The notes beneath the pieces were generated by a model. The model was not told where the DNA came from, did not search any database, and saw only the letters and a program-made list of their open reading frames with translations. Positions 46,550 to 55,161 of a stretch of 64,000 nt of DNA are shown one piece after another. The DNA comes from Bradyrhizobium sp. CB82 (lineage in GTDB: Bacteria; Pseudomonadota; Alphaproteobacteria; Rhizobiales; Xanthobacteraceae): the NCBI RefSeq assembly GCF_029714405.1, contig NZ_CP121650.1, forward strand, positions 5,523,001 to 5,587,000, read 5' to 3'. Numbering within the stretch: the stretch's first letter is position 1; the number at the start of each line of letters is the position of its first letter. A program made the position numbers and the translations under genes.

Positions 46550-47516
46550 GGTTTTGAAGCCGGGTCTTGCGACCACCGTCCAGGACCTCGGGCGTCCCGG
46601 CTACTATCACATCGGCATCCCGCTATCCGGCGGCATGGACCGTCACGCGCTCGCGGCGGCCAATTTGCTCGTCGGCAACCCGGAAGGTGCGGCCGTGCTC
46701 GAAGCCGTGTTCATGGGGCCAGAGCTCGAATTCACCGAGGACGCGACGGTGGCGATCACCGGCGCCGAGCTGCCACCAAAGCTCGATGGCGAACCGCGCG
46801 AGACATGGACCAGCTTCAAGGTGAGACGTGGCCAGATCCTCTCGTTCGATTTCCTCAAGCAGGGCGCGCGCGGCTACATCGCGGTCGCCGGTGGCATCGA
46901 TGTTCCCGTCGTTCTCGGCTCGCGCTCGACCTATGCGCTTGGCGCGCTCGGCGGCTTCAACGGACGAAAGCTCGAAGCCGGCGACGAACTGCCGGTCGGC
47001 AAGGCCGTAGCGGCGGTGAAAGATGGCCGCACGGTCGCGAAGGACCTGCGCGGCCAGCCGGCCGGGGTGCCCACAGAACTGCGCGCCATGCCGGGCCTCT
47101 ACTGGCACCGCATCACCGAGGCTGCCGGAAACGGCTTTTTCTCCGACACATGGAAGGTCGCCCCGGAAGCGGATCGCATCGGCTACCGTTTCAAGGGCGG
47201 CAAATCGCTCGAATTCGTTCCGCGCGAGCCGCCGTTCGGCGCCGGCTCCGATCCGTCCAACATCACCGATGCCTGCTATCCCTACGGCTCGATCCAGGTG
47301 CCCGGTGGCACCGAGCCGATCGTGTTGCATCGTGACGCAGTCTCGGGCGGTGGATATTTCATGGTCGGCACCGTCATTGCCGCGGACATGGATTTGATCG
47401 GCCAGCTTCAGCCCAACACGCCGGTAAAATTCGTCAAGGTCGGCATGGATCAGGCGCTTGCCGCCCGCAAGAACCGGGCGGAGCTGCTGGGCAAGCTCCG
47501 GACAGCCTTGGCGTAG
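46539..47516 (+). CDS. pxpC: PxpC/KipA-family biotin-dependent carboxyltransferase
   Basis: A 325-residue protein of the urea-amidolyase-related carboxyltransferase family. It has GLATTVQDLGRPGYYHIGIP and SGGMDRHALAAANLLVGNPEG at the start and ARGYIAVAGGIDVPVVLGSRSTY in the middle (quoted in parts). The ATG at 46539 overlaps the pxpB end by 11 bases, so the pair is coupled. In urea carboxylase the homologous domains move CO2 from carboxybiotin to urea, and the local carboxylase and carrier make the same chemistry likely here. Confidence 0.9.
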   Translation: MAIKVLKPGLATTVQDLGRPGYYHIGIPLSGGMDRHALAAANLLVGNPEGAAVLEAVFMGPELEFTEDATVAITGAELPPKLDGEPRETWTSFKVRRGQILSFDFLKQGARGYIAVAGGIDVPVVLGSRSTYALGALGGFNGRKLEAGDELPVGKAVAAVKDGRTVAKDLRGQPAGVPTELRAMPGLYWHRITEAAGNGFFSDTWKVAPEADRIGYRFKGGKSLEFVPREPPFGAGSDPSNITDACYPYGSIQVPGGTEPIVLHRDAVSGGGYFMVGTVIAADMDLIGQLQPNTPVKFVKVGMDQALAARKNRAELLGKLRTALA

Positions 47517-47705
47517 CTGCCCTAGGTCCGCACGATCTGTCGGCACCCCGACCGCACGGGTCGGGGCGAATAGGTGTGTTTGCGCCTCACATCTGCGCCG
47601 GACGGCCGTCCTGCCAAACTTCCTCGAGCGGCACGAGAGTTGCAGCGGACACGTTGGGGCCGAAAAGCACCAGACATGAGCTATGCAAACATCGGAACGA
47701 CCGCG

Positions 47706-48671
47706 ATGTCCGTTTCTCTGAAACAGATCCGCTATTTCATCGCCGCTGCCGAGACCGGACGTATCGGTCAGGCGGCCATTGACCTCAACGTCTCGCAGTC
47801 GGCCGTGACAGCGGCGATCCAGCAGCTCGAAGCGACCGTTTGCGCGCGCCTCCTCGAGCGCACGCCGAACGGCGTGACGGTTATACTGGAAGGCAGTCGC
47901 TTCCTGTCCCAGGGCCGCCAGATTCTTGCTGCGGTCTCCGAAGCGGTGCGCAGTACGCATATGTCCGCAGGCCCGCTGTTCGGGACGTTGCGCATCGGCG
48001 TCACCTACACGGTGTCCGGCTATTTCCTGCCGCGTCACCAGATGCGTTTCCGGGCGAGCTTTCCCGGCATCACCATCGAGCTGTTCGAGGCCCCGCGCGA
48101 CGTGCTCGAACGTGCGCTCGTCGACGGCGCGCTCGATCTCGCGGTCATGCTGGTCTCCAACCTCCGTGACAATGCCATGCTCGTCAGCGAGACCTTGTTG
48201 CGCTCGCCGCGCCGGCTGTGGCTTGCGCCTGAACACCCACTGACCCGCGCGGAGCGGGTCCATCTCGCGGAGATCGCTGCCTATCCTTACGTCATGCTCA
48301 CCGTCGACGAGGCCAAGCACACCTCGATGCGCTATTGGACCCATGCGGCGCTCGAACCGAAAACCGTCTTCCGCACCTCCTCGGTCGAAGCGGTGCGCTC
48401 CATGGTTGCAGGCGGCATGGGTATCGCCATTCTGTGCGACCTGATCTACCGGCCCTGGTCGCTGGAAGGGCAACGGATCGAGACCCGCGTCATCGAGGAT
48501 GAGGTTCCCAGCATGGACGTGGGCCTCGCCTGGCGGCGCGACACCAAACTGTCGGAAGCCGCCAGGGCGTTCCTCGATTTCATGCGCTTTGCGGTTGCCG
48601 GCGTCGGTCCGGCCAGGCCGCCGGTCAGCCTCGACCATCGGCACCGGCCCGAGGAGGCGATCGAAATCTAA
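47706..48671 (+). CDS. LysR family regulator (paralogue B)
   Basis: A 321-residue LysR protein. Its helix-turn-helix is IGQAAIDLNVSQSAVTAAIQ, and its effector domain shares long stretches with the LysR protein at 37407 (MLVSNLRD, LLRSPRRLW, VEAVRSMVA-GGMGI, YRPWSLEGQRI). The start at 47706 is chosen by alignment with that paralogue; an ATG ten codons earlier at 47676 is possible. It lies downstream of pxpC on the same strand, after 189 bases, so it may have its own promoter. Confidence 0.9.
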   Translation: MSVSLKQIRYFIAAAETGRIGQAAIDLNVSQSAVTAAIQQLEATVCARLLERTPNGVTVILEGSRFLSQGRQILAAVSEAVRSTHMSAGPLFGTLRIGVTYTVSGYFLPRHQMRFRASFPGITIELFEAPRDVLERALVDGALDLAVMLVSNLRDNAMLVSETLLRSPRRLWLAPEHPLTRAERVHLAEIAAYPYVMLTVDEAKHTSMRYWTHAALEPKTVFRTSSVEAVRSMVAGGMGIAILCDLIYRPWSLEGQRIETRVIEDEVPSMDVGLAWRRDTKLSEAARAFLDFMRFAVAGVGPARPPVSLDHRHRPEEAIEI

Positions 48672-48777
48672 GATATCTGTTTCCGTTTTATTCGACTTGA
48701 CGCCGTCCGGCTGCCCTCGTCACACTTGTGCGGGGACACGACGGACGGGAGACACAGCCGGCGGCGGGGAGTGAGAC

Positions 48778-49737
48778 ATGCAAGTCAACTACACGACCAC
48801 TGACATTCCATTGCAAGCCCGGCGTCAGTACTGGCAGGACGTCGTGTCCAGGACTTATTTCTCGCTTGACCTTCGTTTTCCGAGTCGCAGCGACTTCAAC
48901 GCCAGCCTCGGCGCCTGGTCCATGGGGCCAGTCTCCGTATCCCGAAACATCGCGAACGGCCTGCTCTACAAGCGTCATGAACGGCATCTCCAGAATGAGC
49001 GGGAAGAATCCTTCCTGATTACCGTGCCTGAGCTTGCCGAGATCCGCTTCGAGCAAGATGGCAAGGATGTGCGCTGCCGGCCTGGCGCCTTCGTGATCGA
49101 GCGCAGCCATCTGCCTTACGAATTCAGCCACCATGATCCTGCGGCGCTCTGGGTGCTGAAGATCCCGAGCGCCGTGCTGCGCGCCCGCATCACGCGCCCC
49201 GAACGTCTCGCCACGCTGCAATTCGATGCCAGTCGCAGCGTCGGCGCGCTGTTCGTCGACACGCTGCGGCTTGCCGGCGAGCGTATCGGCGAGATGGACG
49301 AGACGGCACGCACGATGATGGGCAAGCATCTCATCGAGCTCCTGGCGATGGCCATCGAGGCTGACGACCGCGTGCTGACCGGCCACTCTTCGTCCGTGCG
49401 CAACGGCCATCTGCATCGCTGCGAGCATTTCATCCGCGGTCGCCTCGACGACATGCGGCTCACGCCCCAGATGATTGCCGACGGCTGCGGCATCTCGCTT
49501 CGATATCTGCACCAGATTTTCGAGGGCGAAGGAATGACCGTCTGCGCCTATATCCGCAACCAGCGCCTTTCGATGTGCGATGCCCTGCTGCGCGATCCCA
49601 ATTGCCGCAAGAGCATTTCGGAAATCGCCTATCAATGGGGCTTTGCCGACCAGGCACAATTCAGCCGCAACTATCGCAGCCGGTTCGGTCGTACACCGAG
49701 CGAAGCGCGAACGACTTCACGCACCTCCAATTCCTGA
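48778..49737 (+). CDS. AraC family regulator
   Basis: A 319-residue regulator with an N-terminal AraC-binding-like cupin domain (about 20-180, with SFLITVPELAEIRFEQDGK) and a C-terminal double helix-turn-helix (about 215-315; MTPQMIADG-like LTPQMIADGCGISLRYLHQIF and ISEIAYQWGFADQAQFSRNY). GGGGAG precedes the ATG. It points toward hyuA, 166 bases ahead, with two palindromes between them, so it is the likely activator of the hydantoinase-importer-hydroxylase operon. Confidence 0.92.
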   Translation: MQVNYTTTDIPLQARRQYWQDVVSRTYFSLDLRFPSRSDFNASLGAWSMGPVSVSRNIANGLLYKRHERHLQNEREESFLITVPELAEIRFEQDGKDVRCRPGAFVIERSHLPYEFSHHDPAALWVLKIPSAVLRARITRPERLATLQFDASRSVGALFVDTLRLAGERIGEMDETARTMMGKHLIELLAMAIEADDRVLTGHSSSVRNGHLHRCEHFIRGRLDDMRLTPQMIADGCGISLRYLHQIFEGEGMTVCAYIRNQRLSMCDALLRDPNCRKSISEIAYQWGFADQAQFSRNYRSRFGRTPSEARTTSRTSNS

Positions 49738-49741
49738 AAAA

Positions 49742-49804
49742 ACGTCACCTGACGTCCGAATGACCGATTCTTAGGCAATCCGCCGGCGGTCCGAGCACAC
49801 GTGC
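49742..49804. promoter_or_regulatory. two palindromes upstream of hyuA
   Basis: ACGTCA-CC-TGACGT (49742-49755) is a perfect interrupted palindrome five bases after the AraC-regulator stop. GCAC-AC-GTGC (49795-49804) follows about 45 bases on. Both lie in the 166-base leader of hyuA and are candidate operator sites. Which regulator binds cannot be read from the sequence. Confidence 0.4.
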
Positions 49805-49903
49805 CCGTCGCTCTCTCGCACAAATCTTCCTGCGCTCAGCGTCAAGAAGGCAAGCCGCCGATCTGCCTATGATTGGCGAAACGCTTGTTCGAAAGGAAGA
49901 CGC

Positions 49904-51931
49904 ATGGTGCAGACCCTTCGTGTGGCCGTCGATGTCGGCGGCACCTTTACCGACATCTGCATCATGGATGAGACGACCGGCCTCATCCGGATCGAGAAGA
50001 CATCATCCACACGCGATCCCATCGAAGGCATCATGGGCGGCGTGTCCAAGGCGGGAATCGATCTGTCCAAGGTCGCCTTGTTCTCGCACGGCACCACGGT
50101 CGCCACCAACGCGCTGATCACGCGCCGCTTACCCCGCACCGCCTTGGTGACGACCAAAGGCTTTCGCGACGTCATCGAGATTCGTCGCGCCAACAAGGAA
50201 GATCTTTGGGACACCTACAAGGACGTCGTCAAACCGTATGTTCCAAGGCGCGACCGCCTGACCGTGCCCGAACGGGTCGACGCCGGTGGCAAGGTAATCG
50301 AGCCACTCGACGTCGAGGCCGCGCGCAGCGTCGCACGCATCCTCAAGCGCCGGGGCGTAGCGGCGGTCGCGGTGTGCTTCATGAACGCCTATCTCAACGG
50401 CGCCAATGAGCGCGCCATGCGCGACATCCTGCTTGCGGAAATGCCCGACGTCCCGGTCTCGATCTCCTCACAGGTGCTTCCTGAAATCTTCGAGCACGAG
50501 CGGTTTTCGACGACGGTTGCCAATGCCGTCGTGAGTCCGGTGGTCGTGAACTATACGAGCCGGCTCGGCGATCGGCTCGCTCATGAAGGCTACTCCCGTG
50601 ATCTCTTGTTGCTTCACACCGGCGGCGGCGTGATGACGCCGGCCAGCGTGAAGGATTTCGCCGCGCGTCTCGCCGGCTCCGGCATTGCCGCTGGCGCCAT
50701 AGCCAGCCGCTACGTCGCCGGCCTCTGCGGCTTCCCCAATTCGATCGGCCTCGACATGGGCGGCACCTCGACCGACGTGTCGCTGGCCTATGAGGGGCAG
50801 TCGCGCATCACCAAGGACTGGCATATCGAGTTCGGCTATCCGATCCGCTTTGCCTCGATCGAGGTGCTCACCATCGGCGCCGGCGGCGGGTCGCTGGCCT
50901 GGACCGATCCGGCCGGCTCCTTGCGCAACGGCCCGCAGTCGGCCGGCGCCTACCCCGGACCGGCCTGCTACGGCAACGGCAACACCCAGCCGACCAACAC
51001 GGATGCCAACGTCACGCTGGGCCGGCTCGGCACCAGCCTCGCCGGCGGCAAGGTGAAGCTCGACCCCGCACTGGCCGAACGGGCGGTCGAGGATGGCGTT
51101 GCAAAGCCGTTCGGCCTCGGTCTGCACGAGGCAGCGGACGCGATCGTCAAGGTGGCCAACGCCAACATGTCGGATGCGGTCCGGTTGATCTCGATCAGCC
51201 GCGGCTACGATCCACGCGACTTCGCGCTGGTGGCTTTTGGCGGAGCCGGCGCCCTGCACGGGGTCGACGTCGCACGTGAGCTCGCGATCCCCGTCGTGAT
51301 CGTGCCGCCCAATCCTGGCGTGACTTCGGCGCTTGGTTGCCTGCTGGTCGACATGCAGCACGATTTCTCGCAGAGCTGCATGGTCGATGCCTCCGACGCC
51401 AACGCCGTCGACATCGAGGCGCAGTTCGCTGAGCTGGAGAAGGACGCTCTCGCGCGACTCACCCATGAGGGCGTCGACCAGAAGGACATCGTGCTGCAGC
51501 GCTCGATCGACATGATGTATCGCGGCCAGTGGCGCTCGCTCGCCGTCAACGCACCGCGCCCGATCGGTGCGATCGCCGAACTCGTGCAGAGATTCCATGC
51601 CGAGCATCAGCGCGAATACAATTTCCGCCGCGACAGCGCGCCGGTCAGCTTCTTCCGCCTCAATCTGAAGGCGGTGGGCATCGTTCCCAAGGCCGAATTT
51701 GCCGTCCACGAACCGACCGGCGTCATCCCTGAGCCGGTCGGCCGCCGCAGGGTCTGGTTCGACGGCAACGGACTCGACACCCCCGTCTACGAGCGCGACG
51801 ACCTCCCCTGCGGCTTCTCGTTCCAAGGGCCTGCGATCATCGAGCAGGTCGATGCGACCACCGTCGTGCCGCCCGGCGCCAGCGCCGAGGTCGACAAATA
51901 TCTCAACATCATCATCCGCGTGAAGGAGTGA
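49904..51931 (+). CDS. hyuA: hydantoinase/oxoprolinase family protein, subunit A
   Basis: A 675-residue ATP-binding subunit of the HyuA/5-oxoprolinase N-terminal family. The ASKHA phosphate loops are AVDVGGTFTDICIMD at residue 8 and GLDMGGTSTDVSLAY in the middle. HGTTVATNALITRR and the late LVAFGGAGALHGVDVARELA (quoted in part) are typical. Family members hydrolyse cyclic amides (5-oxoproline, N-methylhydantoin, hydantoins) at the cost of ATP, or form part of acetone/acetophenone carboxylases. AGGAAG precedes the ATG. It is paired with hyuB three bases on. The exact substrate is open. Confidence 0.92.
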   Translation: MVQTLRVAVDVGGTFTDICIMDETTGLIRIEKTSSTRDPIEGIMGGVSKAGIDLSKVALFSHGTTVATNALITRRLPRTALVTTKGFRDVIEIRRANKEDLWDTYKDVVKPYVPRRDRLTVPERVDAGGKVIEPLDVEAARSVARILKRRGVAAVAVCFMNAYLNGANERAMRDILLAEMPDVPVSISSQVLPEIFEHERFSTTVANAVVSPVVVNYTSRLGDRLAHEGYSRDLLLLHTGGGVMTPASVKDFAARLAGSGIAAGAIASRYVAGLCGFPNSIGLDMGGTSTDVSLAYEGQSRITKDWHIEFGYPIRFASIEVLTIGAGGGSLAWTDPAGSLRNGPQSAGAYPGPACYGNGNTQPTNTDANVTLGRLGTSLAGGKVKLDPALAERAVEDGVAKPFGLGLHEAADAIVKVANANMSDAVRLISISRGYDPRDFALVAFGGAGALHGVDVARELAIPVVIVPPNPGVTSALGCLLVDMQHDFSQSCMVDASDANAVDIEAQFAELEKDALARLTHEGVDQKDIVLQRSIDMMYRGQWRSLAVNAPRPIGAIAELVQRFHAEHQREYNFRRDSAPVSFFRLNLKAVGIVPKAEFAVHEPTGVIPEPVGRRRVWFDGNGLDTPVYERDDLPCGFSFQGPAIIEQVDATTVVPPGASAEVDKYLNIIIRVKE

Positions 51932-51934
51932 ACC

Positions 51935-53890
51935 ATGGCCGGAGATCTCCCGCTCGACCCCGTGACCTTCGAGGTTCTCAAGAACTCCTTCATCACCAGC
52001 GTCGACCAGATGGGCGAGCAGGTGCTGCGGACCTGCTACTCCTTTGTGATCTATAACCGTGATTTCTCGAGCGCGCTGCACGACGCCAAGGGCGAATGTG
52101 CGGCCCAGGGCAATCAGGATATCGCGGTCCACGTCGGCACGCTGCACTTTACCTGCCAGGACGTCATGCGCCATTTCGAAGGCGACATGCATGAAGGCGA
52201 CGTCTTCGCCATCAACGATCCCTATGCCGGTGGCACGCACTTTTCCGACGTCCGTCTGATCCGCCCGATCTTCGCCGACGGCAAGATCATCGCCTTCAGC
52301 CAGTCCAACGGACACTGGTCGGATGTCGGTGGCAGCGTGCCCGGCTCGTTCGACGTCGCCGCGCGCGAAATGTTCCGCGAGGGGCTGCGCATCACGCCGA
52401 TCCGCCTGTTCGATAAGAACGGTCTCAAGAAAGACGTCGCGCATCTCATCGCCTCCAACACGCGCGACCCCGCCTCGATCATCGGCGACATCCAGGCCCA
52501 GGCGGAAGCAACAGCGGTCTGCGGGCGCGAGATCCTGCGTCTCGTCACTAAATATGGCCGCGATACCGTCGAGACCGGACTTGCCGCCGTGCAGGATTAT
52601 GTCGAGCGTTCGGCGCGCCAGCGTATCGCGGCGCTGCCCGACGGCGAATGGGAGACGGTCGACTTCATCGACCGCGATCCGGCCGGCGGCGAAGGAATGA
52701 TCCCGATCCGCATCAAGATGACGATCAAGGGCGACCGTGCGATTTACGACTTCAGCGGCAGCCATCCCACCATCGGCTCGATCTACAACTCGGCGTTCGG
52801 CTCGACATTCTCGGCCGTTGCGGCCGGCATGAAGACGTTCTTCCCCGACCTGCCGCTGAACTCCGGCTTCTACCGCTGCTTCGAGATCATTGCGCCCGAG
52901 GGCTCGATCGTCGATGCCAGATGGCCGATCGCGGTCACCGGCTTCCTGATGCCGTTCGAGAAGATCATGAACTCGATCTACGAGATGTGGTCGAAGCTGA
53001 TGCCCGAACGGGGCCTCGCCTGCGCCTTCAATCTCGAATATCTGCTCACCGGCGGCCTCGATGCGCGCAGCTCCGACAAGCCGATCTTCATGTTCTACGA
53101 CTGGCTTCCGGGCGGCTGGGGCGGCCGCAACGGCAAGGACGGCAGCAACGTCACCACGGCCTGCTTCGGCACCGGGCTTATGTCGCAACCGGTCGAAGGC
53201 CAGGAACGCGCCAATCCGATCCTGACCACCGAATGCGAGATCCTCAAAGACTCCCCCGGCCCCGGCAAATGGCGCGGTGGCGCCGGCGTGGTGAAGACGT
53301 CGCGCATGCTCCAGGCCGAAAAGACTGTCATCTCCTACATCTGCGACCGCGAGCGGGCCGTGGTCTGGGGCATCGAAGGCGGCCTGCCCTCCATGCCGCA
53401 CGGCCTGACCTTGAAGCGCGCGGGCAGCAAGGCCGAGGAGCGGCTCGGCTCGATCTTCTCCGACGTTCCGATCGGCGAAGGCGATATCTTCTCGCGCCCG
53501 ACCGCCGGCGGCGGCGGGTTCGGCGATCCACTCGAACGCGACCCGAACCTCGTGATCGAGGATATCAAGGACGACTACGTCTCGGTCGAACGCGCGGCCA
53601 AGGATTATGGCGTCATCGTTCACACGATCGATGCAGAGCTTTGCAGCTACGAGGTCGACAAGGTCGCTACCGATGCCCTGCGCGCGAAGATCAGGGCCGA
53701 GCGCGTCGCCAATGTCCGGCTGGACCCGCAAGTCGTGGCGGAACGCTATCGCAGCGGCGCGATCGACGCGTTCGACGTGATCCGCAAGCACGCGGTGATC
53801 CTCGACTGGGGGACCGGAGAGTTGCTTCCCGAATCCACACGCCAGTTCCGCGACGTATTCGAGCGACGCTCGGTCGCGATGTGGACCTGA
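51935..53890 (+). CDS. hyuB: hydantoinase/oxoprolinase family protein, subunit B
   Basis: A 651-residue partner subunit of the HyuB family. It has the opening LDPVTFEVLKNSFITSVDQMGEQ (in part), NDPYAGGTHFSDV, and NDPDRGG-like glycine-rich segments, with GWGGRNGKDGSNVTT and GPGKWRGGAG near residues 390-450. The last 100 residues (SYEVDKVATDALRAKIRAER onward) extend past the common core and resemble the tails of acetophenone-carboxylase-like HyuB proteins. AAGGAG precedes the ATG. A reverse-strand frame of over a thousand codons over this gene is a shadow. Confidence 0.92.
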   Translation: MAGDLPLDPVTFEVLKNSFITSVDQMGEQVLRTCYSFVIYNRDFSSALHDAKGECAAQGNQDIAVHVGTLHFTCQDVMRHFEGDMHEGDVFAINDPYAGGTHFSDVRLIRPIFADGKIIAFSQSNGHWSDVGGSVPGSFDVAAREMFREGLRITPIRLFDKNGLKKDVAHLIASNTRDPASIIGDIQAQAEATAVCGREILRLVTKYGRDTVETGLAAVQDYVERSARQRIAALPDGEWETVDFIDRDPAGGEGMIPIRIKMTIKGDRAIYDFSGSHPTIGSIYNSAFGSTFSAVAAGMKTFFPDLPLNSGFYRCFEIIAPEGSIVDARWPIAVTGFLMPFEKIMNSIYEMWSKLMPERGLACAFNLEYLLTGGLDARSSDKPIFMFYDWLPGGWGGRNGKDGSNVTTACFGTGLMSQPVEGQERANPILTTECEILKDSPGPGKWRGGAGVVKTSRMLQAEKTVISYICDRERAVVWGIEGGLPSMPHGLTLKRAGSKAEERLGSIFSDVPIGEGDIFSRPTAGGGGFGDPLERDPNLVIEDIKDDYVSVERAAKDYGVIVHTIDAELCSYEVDKVATDALRAKIRAERVANVRLDPQVVAERYRSGAIDAFDVIRKHAVILDWGTGELLPESTRQFRDVFERRSVAMWT

Positions 53891-53990
53891 CCACCATCGG
53901 CAACCGCGCCGCCCACGGGCGACGTGGCGCGTAAAAGAGGATCCGAAGTCGTCGGTCCTTGCCTTTCATTCGAACCCTGAGGATTGCGTT

Positions 53991-55091
53991 ATGACGAGCA
54001 CGACATGCCTTTCTTCCAACCGGTTCCGGCCGATCCGCTGCGCACTCGGCCTGGCTGCTCTCGCACTTGCCGCCACGGCGATGACACCGGCCGCGGCCGA
54101 CACGTCCTGGTTCCCGATGAAGGTTTACGACGCGTCATCGGGGACGCCCAAGGCTGCGGAGTACACGCCGCTGCCGAAGGCCGAGAAGCCCTACAAGCTT
54201 TGCGTCCTCTTTCCCCACATGAAGGACAGTTTTTGGGTCGCCGTCGCCTACGGCATCGTGAAGCAAGCGGAAGCGATGAACGTCAACATGAACCTCTATG
54301 AAGCTGGTGGTTACGAGAACCTGCCCAAGCAGCTCTCGCAATTCGATGACTGCATGGCGAGTGGTCCAGATGCCATCATCGTGGGAGCCATCTCGGGCGC
54401 CGGGCTGAGCAAGAAGTTCGAAGAGGCCAAGGCCAAGGGCGTTCCGGTCGTCGGCGTCACCAATCCGCTGCCCCCCAACGCCCTGCCCGCCGCCAACTAT
54501 GTCGACTTCGTCGCCATGGGTGAGGTCACCGGCGAGGGCCTGCTGGCTCAGACCAAGCCCGGCGATAAGCTCAACATCGTGACGTTCCCCGGACCGGCCG
54601 GCTCGGGCTGGGCGGAATCGTTCAACGAAGGCTTCAAGAAGGCCATCGCGAAGAACTCAAACGCCAAGATTCTGTCCGAGAAATTCGGCGACTCCGGCGT
54701 CGCGGTGCAACTCCAGCTCATCCAGGACGCGCTGCAGGCCCATCCCAGCATGAACGTGATCTGGGGCACCGCGCCAACGGCCGAGGCCGCGATCGGCGCC
54801 GTCGCCGAGGCTGGTCGGAGCGACCTGAAGATCGTGTCGTCCTACGAAAACCAGGCCATGCTCGACGCGCTGAACCGCGGCGACATTCTCGCCTTCGCAA
54901 CCCAATATCCTGTCGGCGAAGGCGCGATTGCGATCGACCAGGCGGTGCGTCTCATCGAGAAAAAGCCTGTGATGAGCCTTGTCCAACCGGCGGCCGCAGT
55001 GATCGACAAGACCACCGTGCCGAAGCTGCAGATGGACCTCGTGCTGGCGCCGGCAAGCTGGACCCCGGTCTACTCGGTCAAGGCCAAGTAA
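53991..55091 (+). CDS. TorT-like/sugar-type ABC substrate-binding protein
   Basis: A 366-residue periplasmic binding protein. The N-terminal signal peptide has a hydrophobic core (LGLAALALAATAM) and cleavage near AAA-DTS. The mature protein resembles the TorT branch of the LacI-type periplasmic fold, with DTSWFPMKVYDASSG, then LCVLFPHMKDSFWVAVAYGI (quoted in part) and VVGVTNPLP. TorT in E. coli senses trimethylamine N-oxide; here an ABC ATPase and two permeases follow, so transport is the more likely role. GAGGA precedes the ATG. Confidence 0.88.
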   Translation: MTSTTCLSSNRFRPIRCALGLAALALAATAMTPAAADTSWFPMKVYDASSGTPKAAEYTPLPKAEKPYKLCVLFPHMKDSFWVAVAYGIVKQAEAMNVNMNLYEAGGYENLPKQLSQFDDCMASGPDAIIVGAISGAGLSKKFEEAKAKGVPVVGVTNPLPPNALPAANYVDFVAMGEVTGEGLLAQTKPGDKLNIVTFPGPAGSGWAESFNEGFKKAIAKNSNAKILSEKFGDSGVAVQLQLIQDALQAHPSMNVIWGTAPTAEAAIGAVAEAGRSDLKIVSSYENQAMLDALNRGDILAFATQYPVGEGAIAIDQAVRLIEKKPVMSLVQPAAAVIDKTTVPKLQMDLVLAPASWTPVYSVKAK

Positions 55092-55108
55092 ACCTGCGGA
55101 TCACTGTT

Positions 55109-55134
55109 GAGGCAGGAGATGCGTCTCCCGCCTC
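55109..55134 (+). promoter_or_regulatory. intercistronic stem-loop after binding-protein gene
   Basis: GAGGC-A-GGAGA and TCTCC-C-GCCTC pair around a TGCG loop, with a single A/C mismatch. It lies between the binding-protein stop and the ATPase start. As with the similar element in the rhamnose operon, it probably protects the upstream message and lowers expression of the membrane components. Confidence 0.5.
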
Positions 55135-55161
55135 TGGTCTCAACCGCCTGTGGAGCAGCAG

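Noticed and set aside
50468..53791. 1107-codon open frame on the minus strand
   Set aside because: It covers hyuA and hyuB in reverse. It is rich in Arg, Asp and Ala with no motifs, as expected for the shadow of a GC-rich gene.
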